64,000 bases of DNA, taken from Marchantia polymorpha subsp. ruderalis. Its lineage: Eukaryota > Streptophyta > Marchantiopsida > Marchantiales > Marchantiaceae. Shown piece after piece: positions 9,085-19,162 of this stretch (within the stretch, counting starts at the first letter, position 1; each line of letters begins with the position of its first letter). The notes beneath the pieces are model-generated. The model saw only the letters and a program-made list of their open reading frames with translations, made no database searches and was not told the origin of the DNA. The stretch spans positions 1,546,001-1,610,000 of the forward strand of contig AP031359.1 of assembly GCA_037833965.1 (NCBI GenBank), written 5' to 3'. Made by a program: the position numbers and the translations under genes.

Positions 9085-11683
9085 ATGGCGCCCAAGAAGA
9101 GTGAGAAGGTGAGGAAATTGGTTCCCTTGAAGGTGCCTTATGAGGAATTGAGATCCTTCAGACACGAGTTGAGGGAGCTGCGGCTTGAATTCCTTCTGTG
9201 GAATTGGAATTGCGTCTCAGCGAGTATCTGCAAGGAAGTTTTGGACAATAGCGCAACCGAAGGCGAGGAGCTCCGCGGTAATCCCATGCTGTGGATCATC
9301 GAGCATTGGACGAAAGTAATGGGGCCGTGTGCGGGTAGCAACGGAGACCTTCTGTTTGACAAGAATAGCGTAGAACTTACGCGCAGCGAGGAATTCTCTT
9401 AAGGGCCTCTCTTTGAGACTGGAAGACAGGGAACAAATGGATGGAAGACTGTCAATTATAAGGATCCAAAGAGAAGGGTGATCGCGTTAGGGATCATGCA
9501 CATCTTACGGCCGGCGCACACGACTTATGTGACGGCCTGGCAAGTGGGATTCTTCGAACGCATTTTGAAGGGACAGTGCGTACATTGGGCAAGGATCTTT
9601 TACGATCTTGTCTAGGTGAATGCGTCTGGTCGATGGACGGGATCTATGATCAATCATCTTACCCCCTTTCTGGTGAATTTCTATCAAGGAATGGGATTGC
9701 TTACGGGGGAGGAGGAGAAGCGATTTCCAAGGGAGCGGGAGAGCTTTACAGTGGAGTCCAGTGAAGGAACCGAAGACAAAGATCGATCTCCCGTAGTTCC
9801 AGCACATACCACCGCTCGAGGACCAGTGCAAGTGGACGTGGTTCAAAAGCAGGAGCAGCCAGAGAGACGAGTGGCAAAGAGAAGAAAGGTCGTAAGTGAT
9901 GATGAGGAGGAATTGGCCCACGTGGTAAGAAGGGTGGATATGGATGAAAGTGGAACCAGACAGCACAGAGCTCGCGCAAGACCAAAGAAGAGGGCGAAAC
10001 GGAGGATGGTAACAGTTGAGGTGTCAGATAGCAGTGTGGAGAAGACGGTGGCACCAATTATTAACACATCCGAAGTCGCAACTAGCGAGGTAATGCGACC
10101 TGTGGAGTTAGGAGTACCTTCGGAGGTGTCAATCAAAGTTTCGGCAGATATACCGGCAGAACCTTTGAAGAAGGGAACGGAATTGGTAAGTTCGATCTCT
10201 CTGTCTTCGGAGCGGACACGGTCTGCGCAAGGCGAAGGAACACCCCAGATGAAGATGAACGAGGACTTGGAGAAGGAGTTTACTTTGAGCTAGGAGATTC
10301 TGGAACAGGTTGTCGCAAGGGTAGGAGGGACGGTGGTGGAAGCTGAGGGCATTACACTGCCGACGTCTCATGTGGAAGAGGTGAGACCCGAAGAAGGAGA
10401 GAAGACTTCGGGCGAAGATGTGAAGACATTGGAAATTACATTTCCTAAATTCTTGTATGACATTGTAGTACCATTGTTGAAGTACTTGGACGGAAAGAGA
10501 GGGAAGTATGCTGTATCGAAGGAGCCACGATTCTATGTTTAGATGATCAGGAATAGAACGAAGCTCAAGAGAGCAGTTGCAGTAAAGAGGGAGTGGGATT
10601 CCGCGACTGCATTGGCACGGGAGCGAGCTGCAACCTTGTCAACCGAGTGCGCGGCAGTAAAGGCAACATTGCGGGAGCGAGAAGCCCAGCTTCGGGAGAA
10701 GAAAACTAAGTGTGAAGTGCTGCAGCTGAATCTAGAGAAGGAATCAGGGCGCTGTGCAGAGTTGGAAAAGACATGTGGAGGACTTCGTATCTCTAATGAG
10801 AATGCCCAGAAAGTAACAGTGGATTTGATGGCGAGATTGGAGAAATCCAGAGAAGCTTACGATGCAGCAGTCAAAAGGTTGGAGCGGTTGATCACTTTAG
10901 TGGAGAAGCGAGAGAAGATGCATGTCGAGGAACTTGCTAAGTTGGAAGCCCGAAGAGCCGAAGAAGCTCGTATCGCCAAAGAACTTCGGGGCAAGCTCGC
11001 AGATACGAAGACGGCGGAGGAAGATCTTCGTAGGGAAATCTCGGAGATTGACGCAAAGTACGAAATGGAATTCCGACATGCGGAGGAGCTATCAGCAAGT
11101 CTATCGGCGGAAAATCAGAAGCATGAAGAAGAATTGAAGGATTGGGCCAAGAAGACTCCGAAGACTTGGCCGACTCGCAGATTGCGAGTCGGCCAAGTCT
11201 TCGGAGGTCGAATGTAGATTAAAGGTTGAATCTGACTGTCGACGGTTACGGGAGCAGTTAGGGAAGTCGGAGATGAGATCGGAAGAGTCGTAGAGGAGAA
11301 TGCAAAAGGCAGAGGATGCCTATCGTCAGCTGCGGGAGGATTCAACCGACATGTTGAGATTGCAGTTAGAGAAGTGCCTGAACAGGTTTGCGATGTGGGG
11401 ATTGGATTCGGTGAAGTGGTTGAAGTTGGATCTACTCGAGCGACGGCTGATGAGTGCAAAGTCGAGCGGATCCGCAGGGCACAAACAAATTGTAGAGTTA
11501 GTTAATTCATTTTCAGAGGAATTGAATGAGGCGCGCCAAAATGTAGAAGTAGAGATTGTAAACGTGTTGCGTAGATTAGGAGTAGAGAGTAGTTCAGACG
11601 ATGCTGTAACTGTTACATCGGACGGCACAGCCCTTGAGACCGATTCGCCTCAGGCGGTTGATATCCCAGAGTTGCCATTGTGA
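9085..11683 (+). pseudogene. B-type protein: N-terminal domain plus coiled coil
   Basis: From MAPKKSEKVRKLVPLKVPY at 9085 nearly the whole frame to 11217 stays in one phase, broken only by stops at 9400-9402, 9613-9615, 10291-10293 and 10540-10542; the last part (11300-11683, ending EIPELPL) is in another phase after a hairpin insertion at 11156-11206. Order: N-terminal domain with LEFLLWNWNCVSA, WTKVMGPCAG, AWQVGFFERILKG and FLVNFYQGMGLL; a basic patch (RARPKKRAKRRM); an acidic, Ser/Thr-rich middle; a segment PLLKYLDGKRGKYAV; and a coiled coil. About 865 codons. It shares the N-terminal domain, the P-LLKYLD segment and the VLRRLG end with A. Function unknown. Confidence 0.75.
11156..11206. 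repeat. Perfect hairpin with 24-nt arms inside the B2 coding region
   Basis: Arms 11156-11179 and 11183-11206 are exact reverse complements separated by GAT. In B1 the corresponding place reads straight through without the left arm. The arm contains GACTTGGCCGACTCGCA; TTGCGAGTCGGCC also occurs in A leaders. Confidence 0.9.
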
Positions 11684-11720
11684 ATAAAGAGGCCCAAGGC
11701 TCTTTCCTTGGGGGGCTTTT
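11683..11720 (+). promoter_or_regulatory. AATAAA and stem-loop at the end of the B2 frame
   Basis: The stop TGA at 11681-11683 overlaps AATAAA (11683-11688). CCCAAGG (11693-11699) and CCTTGGG (11706-11712) form a 7-bp stem with a 6-nt loop, followed by GGGCTTTTCT. The same arrangement follows the B1, B3 and D frames. AATAAA suggests transcript 3'-end formation just downstream; the role of the stem is unknown. Confidence 0.6.
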
Positions 11721-12224
11721 CTTTCTATTGGCTTGTCTCACTTGTCATTCTGTCTTCACTGCGTGTCTAGGTGCTAGTGTGTGATCCAGACTTGAGCAGA
11801 GGGTGCTCCTGGTTGTCGAAGTTACCGCATCGGGAGTCGTGAGTATTTAGTTTGAATGTCTTGGGTAGCCTGGGGTTTCTGCGGGATTTAAGCAAGTTCA
11901 GGTCTGAGTATTCGGGTCAGTGTGTTGAGATTTATGCAGTGCTGGGAAGTTTACCCCATGAAATATGAGTGTGGGTTCGCTTGCGATTCTCACAGGTTTT
12001 GTTTGGAAAAGGTTCAGGTTGTGAGTACGGTTTTGCACTACCTTGTGAGTCTTTGGCTCTAGCTGAGTTGTGTCTTCTGGAAGTAGCATTGGCCTAAGAA
12101 GTAAAACTTCAAAATAGACTGCTATCTTGTGACAAATCGTGACTTTTGTGTTTGTTTCTGTCCTCGTGGGATCGGATCTATTCCATTATGCTCCATTTTG
12201 GTATTTATCTGTCATTACAAGGTG

Positions 12225-13653
12225 TAAGTCGGAACTTGCCTAAATTCTGGCTAGCCTACGCTAGCTCAGAACGCTCGGACAAAGGCCTTCTGCTATAGGA
12301 TGCGGTAACTTCGACAATCTATAACCCTCTTGCGCGGTGACAGAACGAAAGACACAAACGCGCAGAGCAAACGTCTTCCTGAACTGAATCGCAAAACTAG
12401 AAAATCCCCCAAGGCCAACGCCTTGGACTTCTTTATACAATCTAAAGTCCTAACTACCTAATCCTACTTCATCAACTATGCGTCCTATGAGTCGGCCGGC
12501 GATCCACTACCCGTCCACTCGTCCGCTCGCCTATGCAGTCCTAGCCGCCTTAGCACCTCGGTCACCTCCGCCTCAAGGTTCGCAATAGCATCCCGCGACC
12601 TGGCTAGGAACGACTCCAACCACTTCGCCACTCGCCGCTCATTTCGCCCGTCGCCAGCCATCAAGGCAGTCGCGCGCATCTCGAGTTTGCGCAACAACAC
12701 CCTCTCTTGGATCGCAATCTTCAAGTGAGCATAACCCCTTGCAGATTTGAACTTGCTCGACGCTTAAGTCCGTCTAGACCTTCGCACAAAGCTCATCAAT
12801 TTTGCGCCGCGCACGCGCCACCATCTCATCTCGCAGCTTAAGCGCCGCCTTCTGCAGTTTCCGGGTTAAGGCTCATTGATCCTACAAAAAGTTATAACGC
12901 TCCTCCAAATTCCGGTACTTATGATCCTGGGCAATCAATTCAGGATTTGCCGCCACTTTAATCCGCGTCCAATTTCAGATGAGCTCAACGTAGGATCCAT
13001 CCTGGCGGGGATCCCCGTACTTGGTCACCTTGCGATCAAGGTACCGGAGTAGCGGTATCACTTGCTCACACAGCACTCTAGTCGGCGTACCTCGCACCGA
13101 CTGCACCTATTCTTCCTCCGAAGGCGTGTCCTCTTCTGACTCCAGGAAATCTGTTGCTACCGAAATCCGAGGCGATTTCCTAGCGCTGGGCCTCGCAGCC
13201 TCCTTTGCTGCGGCCTTCACTCCATGTGCCGCTAACATCTTCAGCGGAGTGGGAGAACCTACCCTAGTTGACCCTGCTAAGTCCTCCCACTCTGGTTCCT
13301 CCGAAGGCAGCTCGTTCGCCCCCTCCGTAGAAGGCACACGTGTCCCCGCATCCCTGCCCTCAACCGTAGGTATGTTCTATGAGGGTCTCTGCGCCAAAGG
13401 TGCCTCCTCCAAAGGCACCACCTTGAACGGTACTTGCTCCAAAGACATCTCGTCAAACGGTACTTGCTCCGAAGGCAAGCACATCTCTAGTGCAGGCACT
13501 CTTGCCGTCGCCGCAAGAGTGCCATTCGACATTCCTCTGAAGGCACATGTGCCTTCAACGCAGGAATGTCAGTCGACCTACCAAGAACTCCTTTACTCAC
13601 ATCCTCCTCCTCTGAGGAAGGCAATCCTCTTGCAATTGTAGCTCGTCTCGTAT
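12225..13653 (-). pseudogene. A3 C-terminal coding part and tail
   Basis: Minus-strand frame 12485-12724 reads ERVLLRKLEMRATALMAGD, RNERRVAKWLESFLARSRDA and EVLRRLGLHRRADEW, matching the C-terminus of A1. Frames at 13107-13337 (AAHGVKAAAKEAARPSARK, acidic tail) and 13487-13640 match the low-complexity middle. At 12300-12480 lie the A tail words including the stem CCAAGGC-AAC-GCCTTGG. The piece is continuous with 18251 onward once A2 and one CGTAT are removed. Confidence 0.75.
13649..13653. repeat. Target-site duplication CGTAT of A2 (other copy 18251-18255)
   Basis: CGTAT precedes TGTGGTAACCCAC at 13654 and follows GGGTTATTACA ending at 18250. Both flanks are A3 sequence. Confidence 0.88.
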
Positions 13654-13743
13654 TGTGGTAACCCACTTTTTGTTTTTGTGCGGAATTTAAAACATTTTTG
13701 GAAAATTGTACCGTAGCAACAGTGTAAATGGTAATTGGTACAG

Positions 13744-13752
13744 TAAAATAGA
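13744..13752 (+). promoter_or_regulatory. TATA-like box of A2
   Basis: TAAAATAGAGTG starts 90 bp from the 5' terminus. A1 has ATAAATAGAGTGG and A4 has TTTAAATAGAGTG at practically the same distance, so the position is conserved across three copies. It is the only promoter-like element I can point to; initiation is not shown. Confidence 0.5.
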
Positions 13753-13849
13753 GTGAAGAGAGATAATCGTGGGTCTCATATGATCTCGTAGAATCTAGGA
13801 GTTGGGCGCAATGTCCGGAATAGGCGCTCCGGCCCGAACGATCGATTCT

Positions 13850-14640
13850 GAAGGGAATCTCCTTCGGCGCAAGGCGCATAATACGCCTTCGGCACTAGCC
13901 GCCTTCGGCGCTAGGGAAATTCCTCAGAACTTGTTCAAGTCACAACGCCTTGACTTGGTTAGGGTCCCGTTGAAAAGAACTCGACGCGCTTGTTCTAACG
14001 AGCCCAAGAACGCTTGAAACGGATGAGGATTCGAGGAGTTATGATTGTCGGAAGATACTTAGAGGGAGCGCCTTCGGCGGAAGGGCTAGGTCGACGGACG
14101 AGCCGCCTTTGGCTCAGCCGCCTTCGGCCCTAGGTCAACGCCTTCGGGGGTGAAATCCTTTGTACGGCGCCTTCGGCGCCAGCGCATCAAGACTAGGTCA
14201 ACGCCTTCGGGGGTAGCAACTTTGTACGGTCCGCCTTCAGCCCAACGCCTTCGGCGGTACGGACATGTGCGCCTTTGGCGGAACGAAACTCCTGCGGCAA
14301 AAGCGCCTTCGGGGGAACAAGAGGGATCGACAGAAAAGACAAGATCCGTTGATTGCGGTCAACGCCTCCGGCACAGTTGCCTTCGGTGCTGCGCCTTTGG
14401 CGATGCATTTACGTCGACGGACGTCTTCAAGAAGTTCGCCTTTGGCGCTGGGAGTCAACGCCTTCGGCGGTAGATGTTCGCCTTCGGCGCTGCGGGTCAA
14501 CGCCTTTGGCGAAAGGAGTTTGCCTTCGGCGGAGCGCCTTTGGCGGTGCGGAATAGAACAGAGTTGCGAGTCGGCCAGAGGCAAAAGCCTCCGTCGCCGC
14601 GCCTTCGGCGCTGCGCGAACACGGCCACGGCGAAGTACGA
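13850..14640. repeat. Clustered GCCTTCGGC words in the A2 leader
   Basis: At least 20 copies of CGCCTTCGGCG and close variants (CTTTGG, CTTCGGGG) are scattered at irregular spacing. The word is partly self-complementary (GCC-TTC-GGC). Spacing is not a multiple of three, so the open frames across it (translating to AFGG, SAEG or RLRR) are by-products of GC-rich repetition. A4 has the same cluster at 47540-48300 and A1 a sparser one. Confidence 0.8.
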
Positions 14641-15046
14641 TGACATAAATCAAATTCAATTTTTGAGCGTGTGAGTCCGCGCAACGGCGGAGCGTGAAGT
14701 CGAGCGTGCGAGAGGAGGGCCGTTACGCCTCCAAGCCGGCGCAGCCATCAAGTGAGTTGACCCTCACGACCAAGTGTCGACGATGAAATCTTGTGAGCCG
14801 AAGGCGGGTGACTCATTCTTGAATTTGCGATTTCGATTTCTCGTGAGAGCTGCGCGCGCACGCATTCTGGCAGAGAGAAATCCGAGGAGAAAGCGACGCG
14901 CAGAGACTTGCAAGTTAGCAGAGGGAGAATTGAGTGCGCGACCGCGGGAATTGAGTGAGAGTAGAGCTTGCAGAGGGATCGCATCCGCGGGCAAGAAGCT
15001 TGGACATAGCAGAGGAGAGTTTGCGAAGTGCGATTTCAAGAACGCG

Positions 15047-17118
15047 ATGTCGAAAGCAACCCAACTGCAAATGATTCCGCTGAAGCTTCCGCAGATTGGG
15101 CTGCGCGCTTTCCAGCACCAGCTGTCTGCGGTGAAGCTCAATTTCCTCCTGTGGGGATGGAATTACGTGTGCCAAGACATGGTGCGCGAGTGGCAGAAGG
15201 AGAAAGACCAACCTACGCGCGGGTTTCGACCGCACGTAGAGTGATGGACCATCCAGGACTGGGAACAGGTATTGGGAAGATGTGCGGGAGAGGACGGACA
15301 TCTCATATTCGATAGCGAGAGCATCAAGGTCACAAAGGAGGAGGAGATTTCCTTCGCGACCCTTTTCAAGAGTGCCAAGTCCAGCAAGAACGAGTACAAG
15401 ACCCGGGACTACAAGGATCGCTACCGCAGAAATGTTGCGGTAGCACTTCTCCAACTCTTGCAGCCGCACAGGACCACCTACATCACTTCTTGGCAGGTGT
15501 CCTTCGTGAAGCTGGCGTTGGTCGGAGCTCCAATTCACTGGGCTCACATCTTATGGAAGATAACGCGGTAGCATGCGTTTGAGGAGAAGGGGGGATCGAT
15601 CAATCACCTCTCCCCCTTCTTGATCAATTTTTATCGGTCGATGGGCTGTCTAACCGCGACCGAACGAGTTCAATTTCCATTGCTGTCACGCAGCAATTGC
15701 GGGCGATATGTGAAGGACGTCGAGGTCGACACCGAAGAGGAAGAGACTCCTAACTCCACGCCACCAGCCCAATCGAGAGCGGAAGGAGAATCACTCGCAG
15801 CGCGAGTGCCGCAGAAGCGGAGATGGAAGGGAGACGCAGAGAAGAGCCAACATCGCGATTTGGCCGCTCTCAAACGGAAGCGGCCACTGCACGAGCTCTA
15901 CAGTCGGCCGAAGTAGAAAGCGCGCAGGCTCGTGTTGCCTGCAAGTAGCGCAGAGAGAGGGTGTGCCGCCAGAGAGAAGGAGACACCATCCTCGAAGGAG
16001 GATGGGAACACACGGACGGCAAAGGGATCAGCGGACCTCTCTACGCCGAAGGCACGGACGCCTTCGGCGGAAGCAAGACGGCCTTCGGGCCAAGAGAGAC
16101 AACACGCAGCACCGACGAACGTGCCGGCAACAGATAGGTGTTCCGCGCGAGCACTGTTCGCGGACTCGCCTTTGGGGCTGGAGCCTTTGGCTCAAGCGCC
16201 TTCGGCGCAGCGGAGGAAGAAAAAGGAGCCGGCGGAAATTGCACCTTCGGCTCAAAGTATTGCGAGTAGGGAGCCTTTGGGGCAAGCGCCTTCGGCGAAA
16301 GAACCGCCGGAAGGTGCGCCTTCGGCTCAAGGGCCTTCGGCCCAAGGGACTTCGGGCGAGCCGCCTTCAGCGGTAGACGCGTCCGGCGCTACGCCTTTGG
16401 TAGAAGCGCCGCCGACAGATGCGCCTTCGGCGGAAGCACCTTTGGAGCATGACCTATTGAAGGAGCAGTACGACAAGCAGAAGGGGGAGGCACGTGTGCA
16501 TTCCGCACAATTGCCTTCCACACAAACGCCTTCCACACAAACGTCTTCGGCGATGCCGAGTTGGCAGTAACAGGTCGGGCGAGCGGTGCGAACTTGTCAA
16601 CACCAGAGAGCCCCACCACCTTAGACATTTTGGCCGGGAGCAGTGTGGCAGCAGCAGCAGCAGACGACGCAGACGCTACGAAGCCCAACTCACGAGAATC
16701 GCCAGGGAATTTAGTGGCGACTAAAATCCTCAATTCGGAGGATGACGAAGAAGGAGAATCGGGATCAGACGAGGAGGAGGAGCAATCGGTGGCAGGCACG
16801 CCGACGGCGGCACTATGCAAGCAGGTGGTAGTGGTTGAAGACGATCGCCGGCGGGGGGCAGATCGCACGGAGGAAGAGTTGGTGATGCGAGTCAACCACT
16901 GTCTCAGAGGTTACACCCTCTAGGAAGTGGCTGCGCAGGAGAAACTCACATTGCGCGAGTTAGAGCTTCGTGTGCCGGGTTTGATGTCAGGTGACAGTCG
17001 GAGCCGGCGGCGAGTGGCTAAGAAGTTAGATTCGTTTCTGTCAAGGTCGCGGGACGCCATGGCAACCCTCGAGACGGAGATGACTACGGTGTTGCGGCGG
17101 CTGGGCTTGCGCAGTTGA
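15047..17118 (+). pseudogene. A-type protein with an internal deletion
   Basis: Starts MSKATQLQMIPLKLPQIGLR at 15047. The frame is continuous to 16570 apart from stops at 15242, 15569 and 15914, then shifts phase near 16560 to end at 17118 (VLRRLGLRS). Domains: N-terminal domain (KLNFLLWGWNYVCQDM, GEDGHLIFDSESIKV, SWQVSFVKLALVGAPIHWAH, FLINFYRSMGCLT; residues about 10-220); basic patch KRKRPLHELYSRPK; a Pro/Ser/Ala-rich middle of PSA-type repeats; then TALDILAG-like sequence. Compared with A4, the segment from PLLRYLDRK to just before VVEDDRRR is missing, so most of the coiled coil is gone. Two of the stops are CAG to TAG changes relative to A4. Confidence 0.75.
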
Positions 17119-18250
17119 GCTAAAGACTGGTCGGGTAGGGAGTTAGTGCGCGGCAGTCTGTCGCGCAGAAGGCGCAGTACAGGATCTGCAAAGTGCAGCA
17201 GCGTAGCGTGGTTTCGTGCAAGTGTGTAGTGTTAGTTAGGACTTAGAAGGTATAAATTAGTTCAAGGCGTCTTGCCTTGGAATTCTTCCAGTTTCGGAAG
17301 TGCAAATCAGGAACTCATTTTCTTTGCGTGTTTGTGTCCTTACTTCTGTCACCACGCAAGAGGAGCTATAGCTTGACGAAGATACCGCATTTTGTAGCTG
17401 AAGGCCTTCGGCCGAATGTTCAGAGCCAGTGTATTGATTAGATACTTGAGCAGTTTGGATCTACACCTGCGGGTAATTGCTGAATGCTCAGAGCTAGTAA
17501 CTGGTTAGATACTTGAACAGTTCGTCCCTACACCTTCGGATGATTGTTCCTGATTGTACTCCTTCGGGATGTTTCCCCTGAATGCCAAAGTGAAGTTTTG
17601 TTACTTCGAGTAAACCTTGGTTGTAATTCTCGTTACGCTGCAGAAGGCGCCCTCGGGGCAAACCCCTGTAGTATTTCTGGGAATGACAAGTGCCTAAGAA
17701 TTCAAACTCTTCAATAGACTGTTATGGTGTGCTACTGGATCTTTTCTCATTTGAGTCTCTTAGTTGGACCTGTGTTCTCTGTGCGTTTTGTGAGTTGAGT
17801 GTGTTGTTCACCGTGTATGAGTGACTTCGGTTTGACAAAGATACCGCATCCGAAGTAGGAAGTCCAACCCGCGTGCCCTACGCTAGCAGAAACTAGTGGA
17901 AGGGTTGTAAAAGCCGGAGTTGGGAGTCACTACCTGAAGATCCGCTGAGTGTACTCGCGAGAGACTTTCCCTGTGAATTCTTAAGTAGAGGTCCTAACCG
18001 ACCTCTGAGTTGTGTTTCTATAGTTTCAGGTGTGTGTGTGTGTTGAGTGAACTACGCTGCACTGTGCGACCTCCGAGTGGTCTCCGATTAAGCACTTGCA
18101 GTATTTCTGAGAGTGACAGCCGCTTGAGAATTCAAACTCTTCAATAGTCTGTTAAATGTGACACTTTGTACTCTGTGTGTTGTCTCTCTCCCTGTGGGAT
18201 CGACCTTTCTACCACTATATTGCAGTTTTAGCCTTTGGTGGGTTATTACA
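17119..18250 (+). other. A2 non-coding tail
   Basis: About 1.1 kb that matches A1 58640-59596 and A4 43468-44580. It includes the stem CAAGGCGTCTTGCCTTGG after the frame, GAAGGCCTTCGGCCGAATG, a GT microsatellite (near 18030) and the terminal block CTCTTCAATAGTCTGTTAA to GGGTTATTACA. No open frame is conserved between copies. Confidence 0.7.
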
Positions 18251-19162
18251 CGTATCAGTGCTGCTGCTAGCGGTCAGAATCAACTTGCCAGCCTTCTGCT
18301 TCGGTCGGATTTGCTCGTTGGTTGTCCGACACCTCACTGGGACAGCGAGCGATTCTTGCCGTCTCACTTCTTTCTCTTCACAAAATCTCCGCTTACTTGG
18401 TGCCCGCGCACCTCGTTGCTCTTCTTCTGCTCTCGGTCGAGCCGGCGGTGTGATTGCGAGCACTTCGTCGGGGTCTGTATCAACCTCGACATCCTTCACA
18501 AACTTCCCTCGATTCATCCGCGACAGCAAGGGAAATTGTTTTTTCTCCTCCGCCGTCAGACACCTCATCGACCAATAGAAATTGATCAAGAACGGGGAAA
18601 GGTGATTAACCGATCCCCCCTTCTCTTCTCCCGCATGCTGACGCGTGGCCTTCCACAAAATACGAGCCCAGTGAATTGGCGTACCCGCCAGCGCCCGCTC
18701 CACAAATCCCACTTGCCAAGACGTCATATATGAACTCCTGTGCGGCTGTAGAATCTGAAAAATTGCCATCGCGACATTGCGCCGTTTCCGATCAACGTAG
18801 TCACGGGTTTTATACCCGTTCTTGCGCGAGCAGCGATTCTTGAAAAGGGCATCGAAGGTTGACTCCTCCTCCTTTGAGAGCTTAACACTCTTGCTATCAA
18901 ACAAGAGGTCACACTCGGACCCCGCGCATCTCTCCAAGACCTTCTCCTAGTCGCTAACTTGCCATCTCTCCGGGTGCGGTCGATATCCTCTCGAATTTTG
19001 CCCCTTCTCGCGCAGCCATTCCTTGATCATCGCCAAACACACCCAATTCCATCCACAAAAGAGGAAATTGAGTCTCACTGCTTGCAATTTGTCTTGAAAC
19101 GCCCGCAATCCGATTTGCGGCACCCACAGCGGTATTATCCTCAATGTCGCGGACTTGCCCAT
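18251..19162 (-). pseudogene. A3 N-terminal domain
   Basis: Start MGKSATLRIIPLWVPQIGLR at 19162; a stop follows WQVSD at 18947. The next frame (18937-18251) carries MERCAGSECDLLFDSKSVK, NGYKTRDYVDRKRRNVAM, ILQPHRSSYMTSWQVGFVE, AGTPIHWARILWKATRQH and FLINFYWSMRCLTAEEKK. This is the full N-terminal domain with one stop. It is cut by A2 after a stretch containing RPKQKAGKL. The domain is the most conserved part of all A, B and D copies. Confidence 0.8.

Larger units (their letters stand above)
8661..12219 (+). mobile_element. B-type element B2 (3559 bp)
   Basis: Complete unit from TGTGAGGCCTACTTTTTTG to TATTTATCTGTCATTACA with an exact 5-bp duplication. Layout: about 420 bp leader, a long coding region 9085-11683, AATAAA with stem-loop, and about 500 bp of non-coding tail. 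B1 (59844-63320) has the same ends and layout. The first and last bases form TG...CA with a short imperfect inverted repeat. No internal LTR pair is visible: the first 300 and last 300 bp are unrelated. Confidence 0.85.
13654..18250 (+). mobile_element. A-type element A2 (4597 bp)
   Basis: Complete unit with exact 5-bp duplication. It begins TGTGGTAACCCACTTTTTG and ends CTTTGGTGGGTTATTACA; the two ends form an imperfect inverted repeat of about 13 bp (TGTGGTAACCCAC against TGTAATAACCCAC). Layout: TATA-like box 90 bp in, a leader packed with GCCTTCGGC words, coding region 15047-17118, and a tail of about 1.1 kb. It lacks an internal LTR pair and lacks any gag, protease, RT or integrase. Confidence 0.85.

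Noticed and set aside
11690..11720. Bacterial-type intrinsic terminator
   Set aside because: The stem plus T-run looks like one, but the element is eukaryotic and AATAAA precedes it, so I describe it as a 3'-end stem-loop only.
8661..12219. B2 as an LTR retrotransposon with its own LTR pair
   Set aside because: First and last 300 bp share only the short inverted ends; no direct terminal repeat is visible.
13850..14640. CRISPR-like array
   Set aside because: Words are only about 10 bp, spacing is irregular and the context is eukaryotic retroelement DNA.
14237..14684. Overlapping open frames on both strands in the A leaders (Arg/Ala/Gly-rich proteins)
   Set aside because: They arise from repeated GCCTTCGGC words, are open in several phases at once and start and end at different places in each copy.
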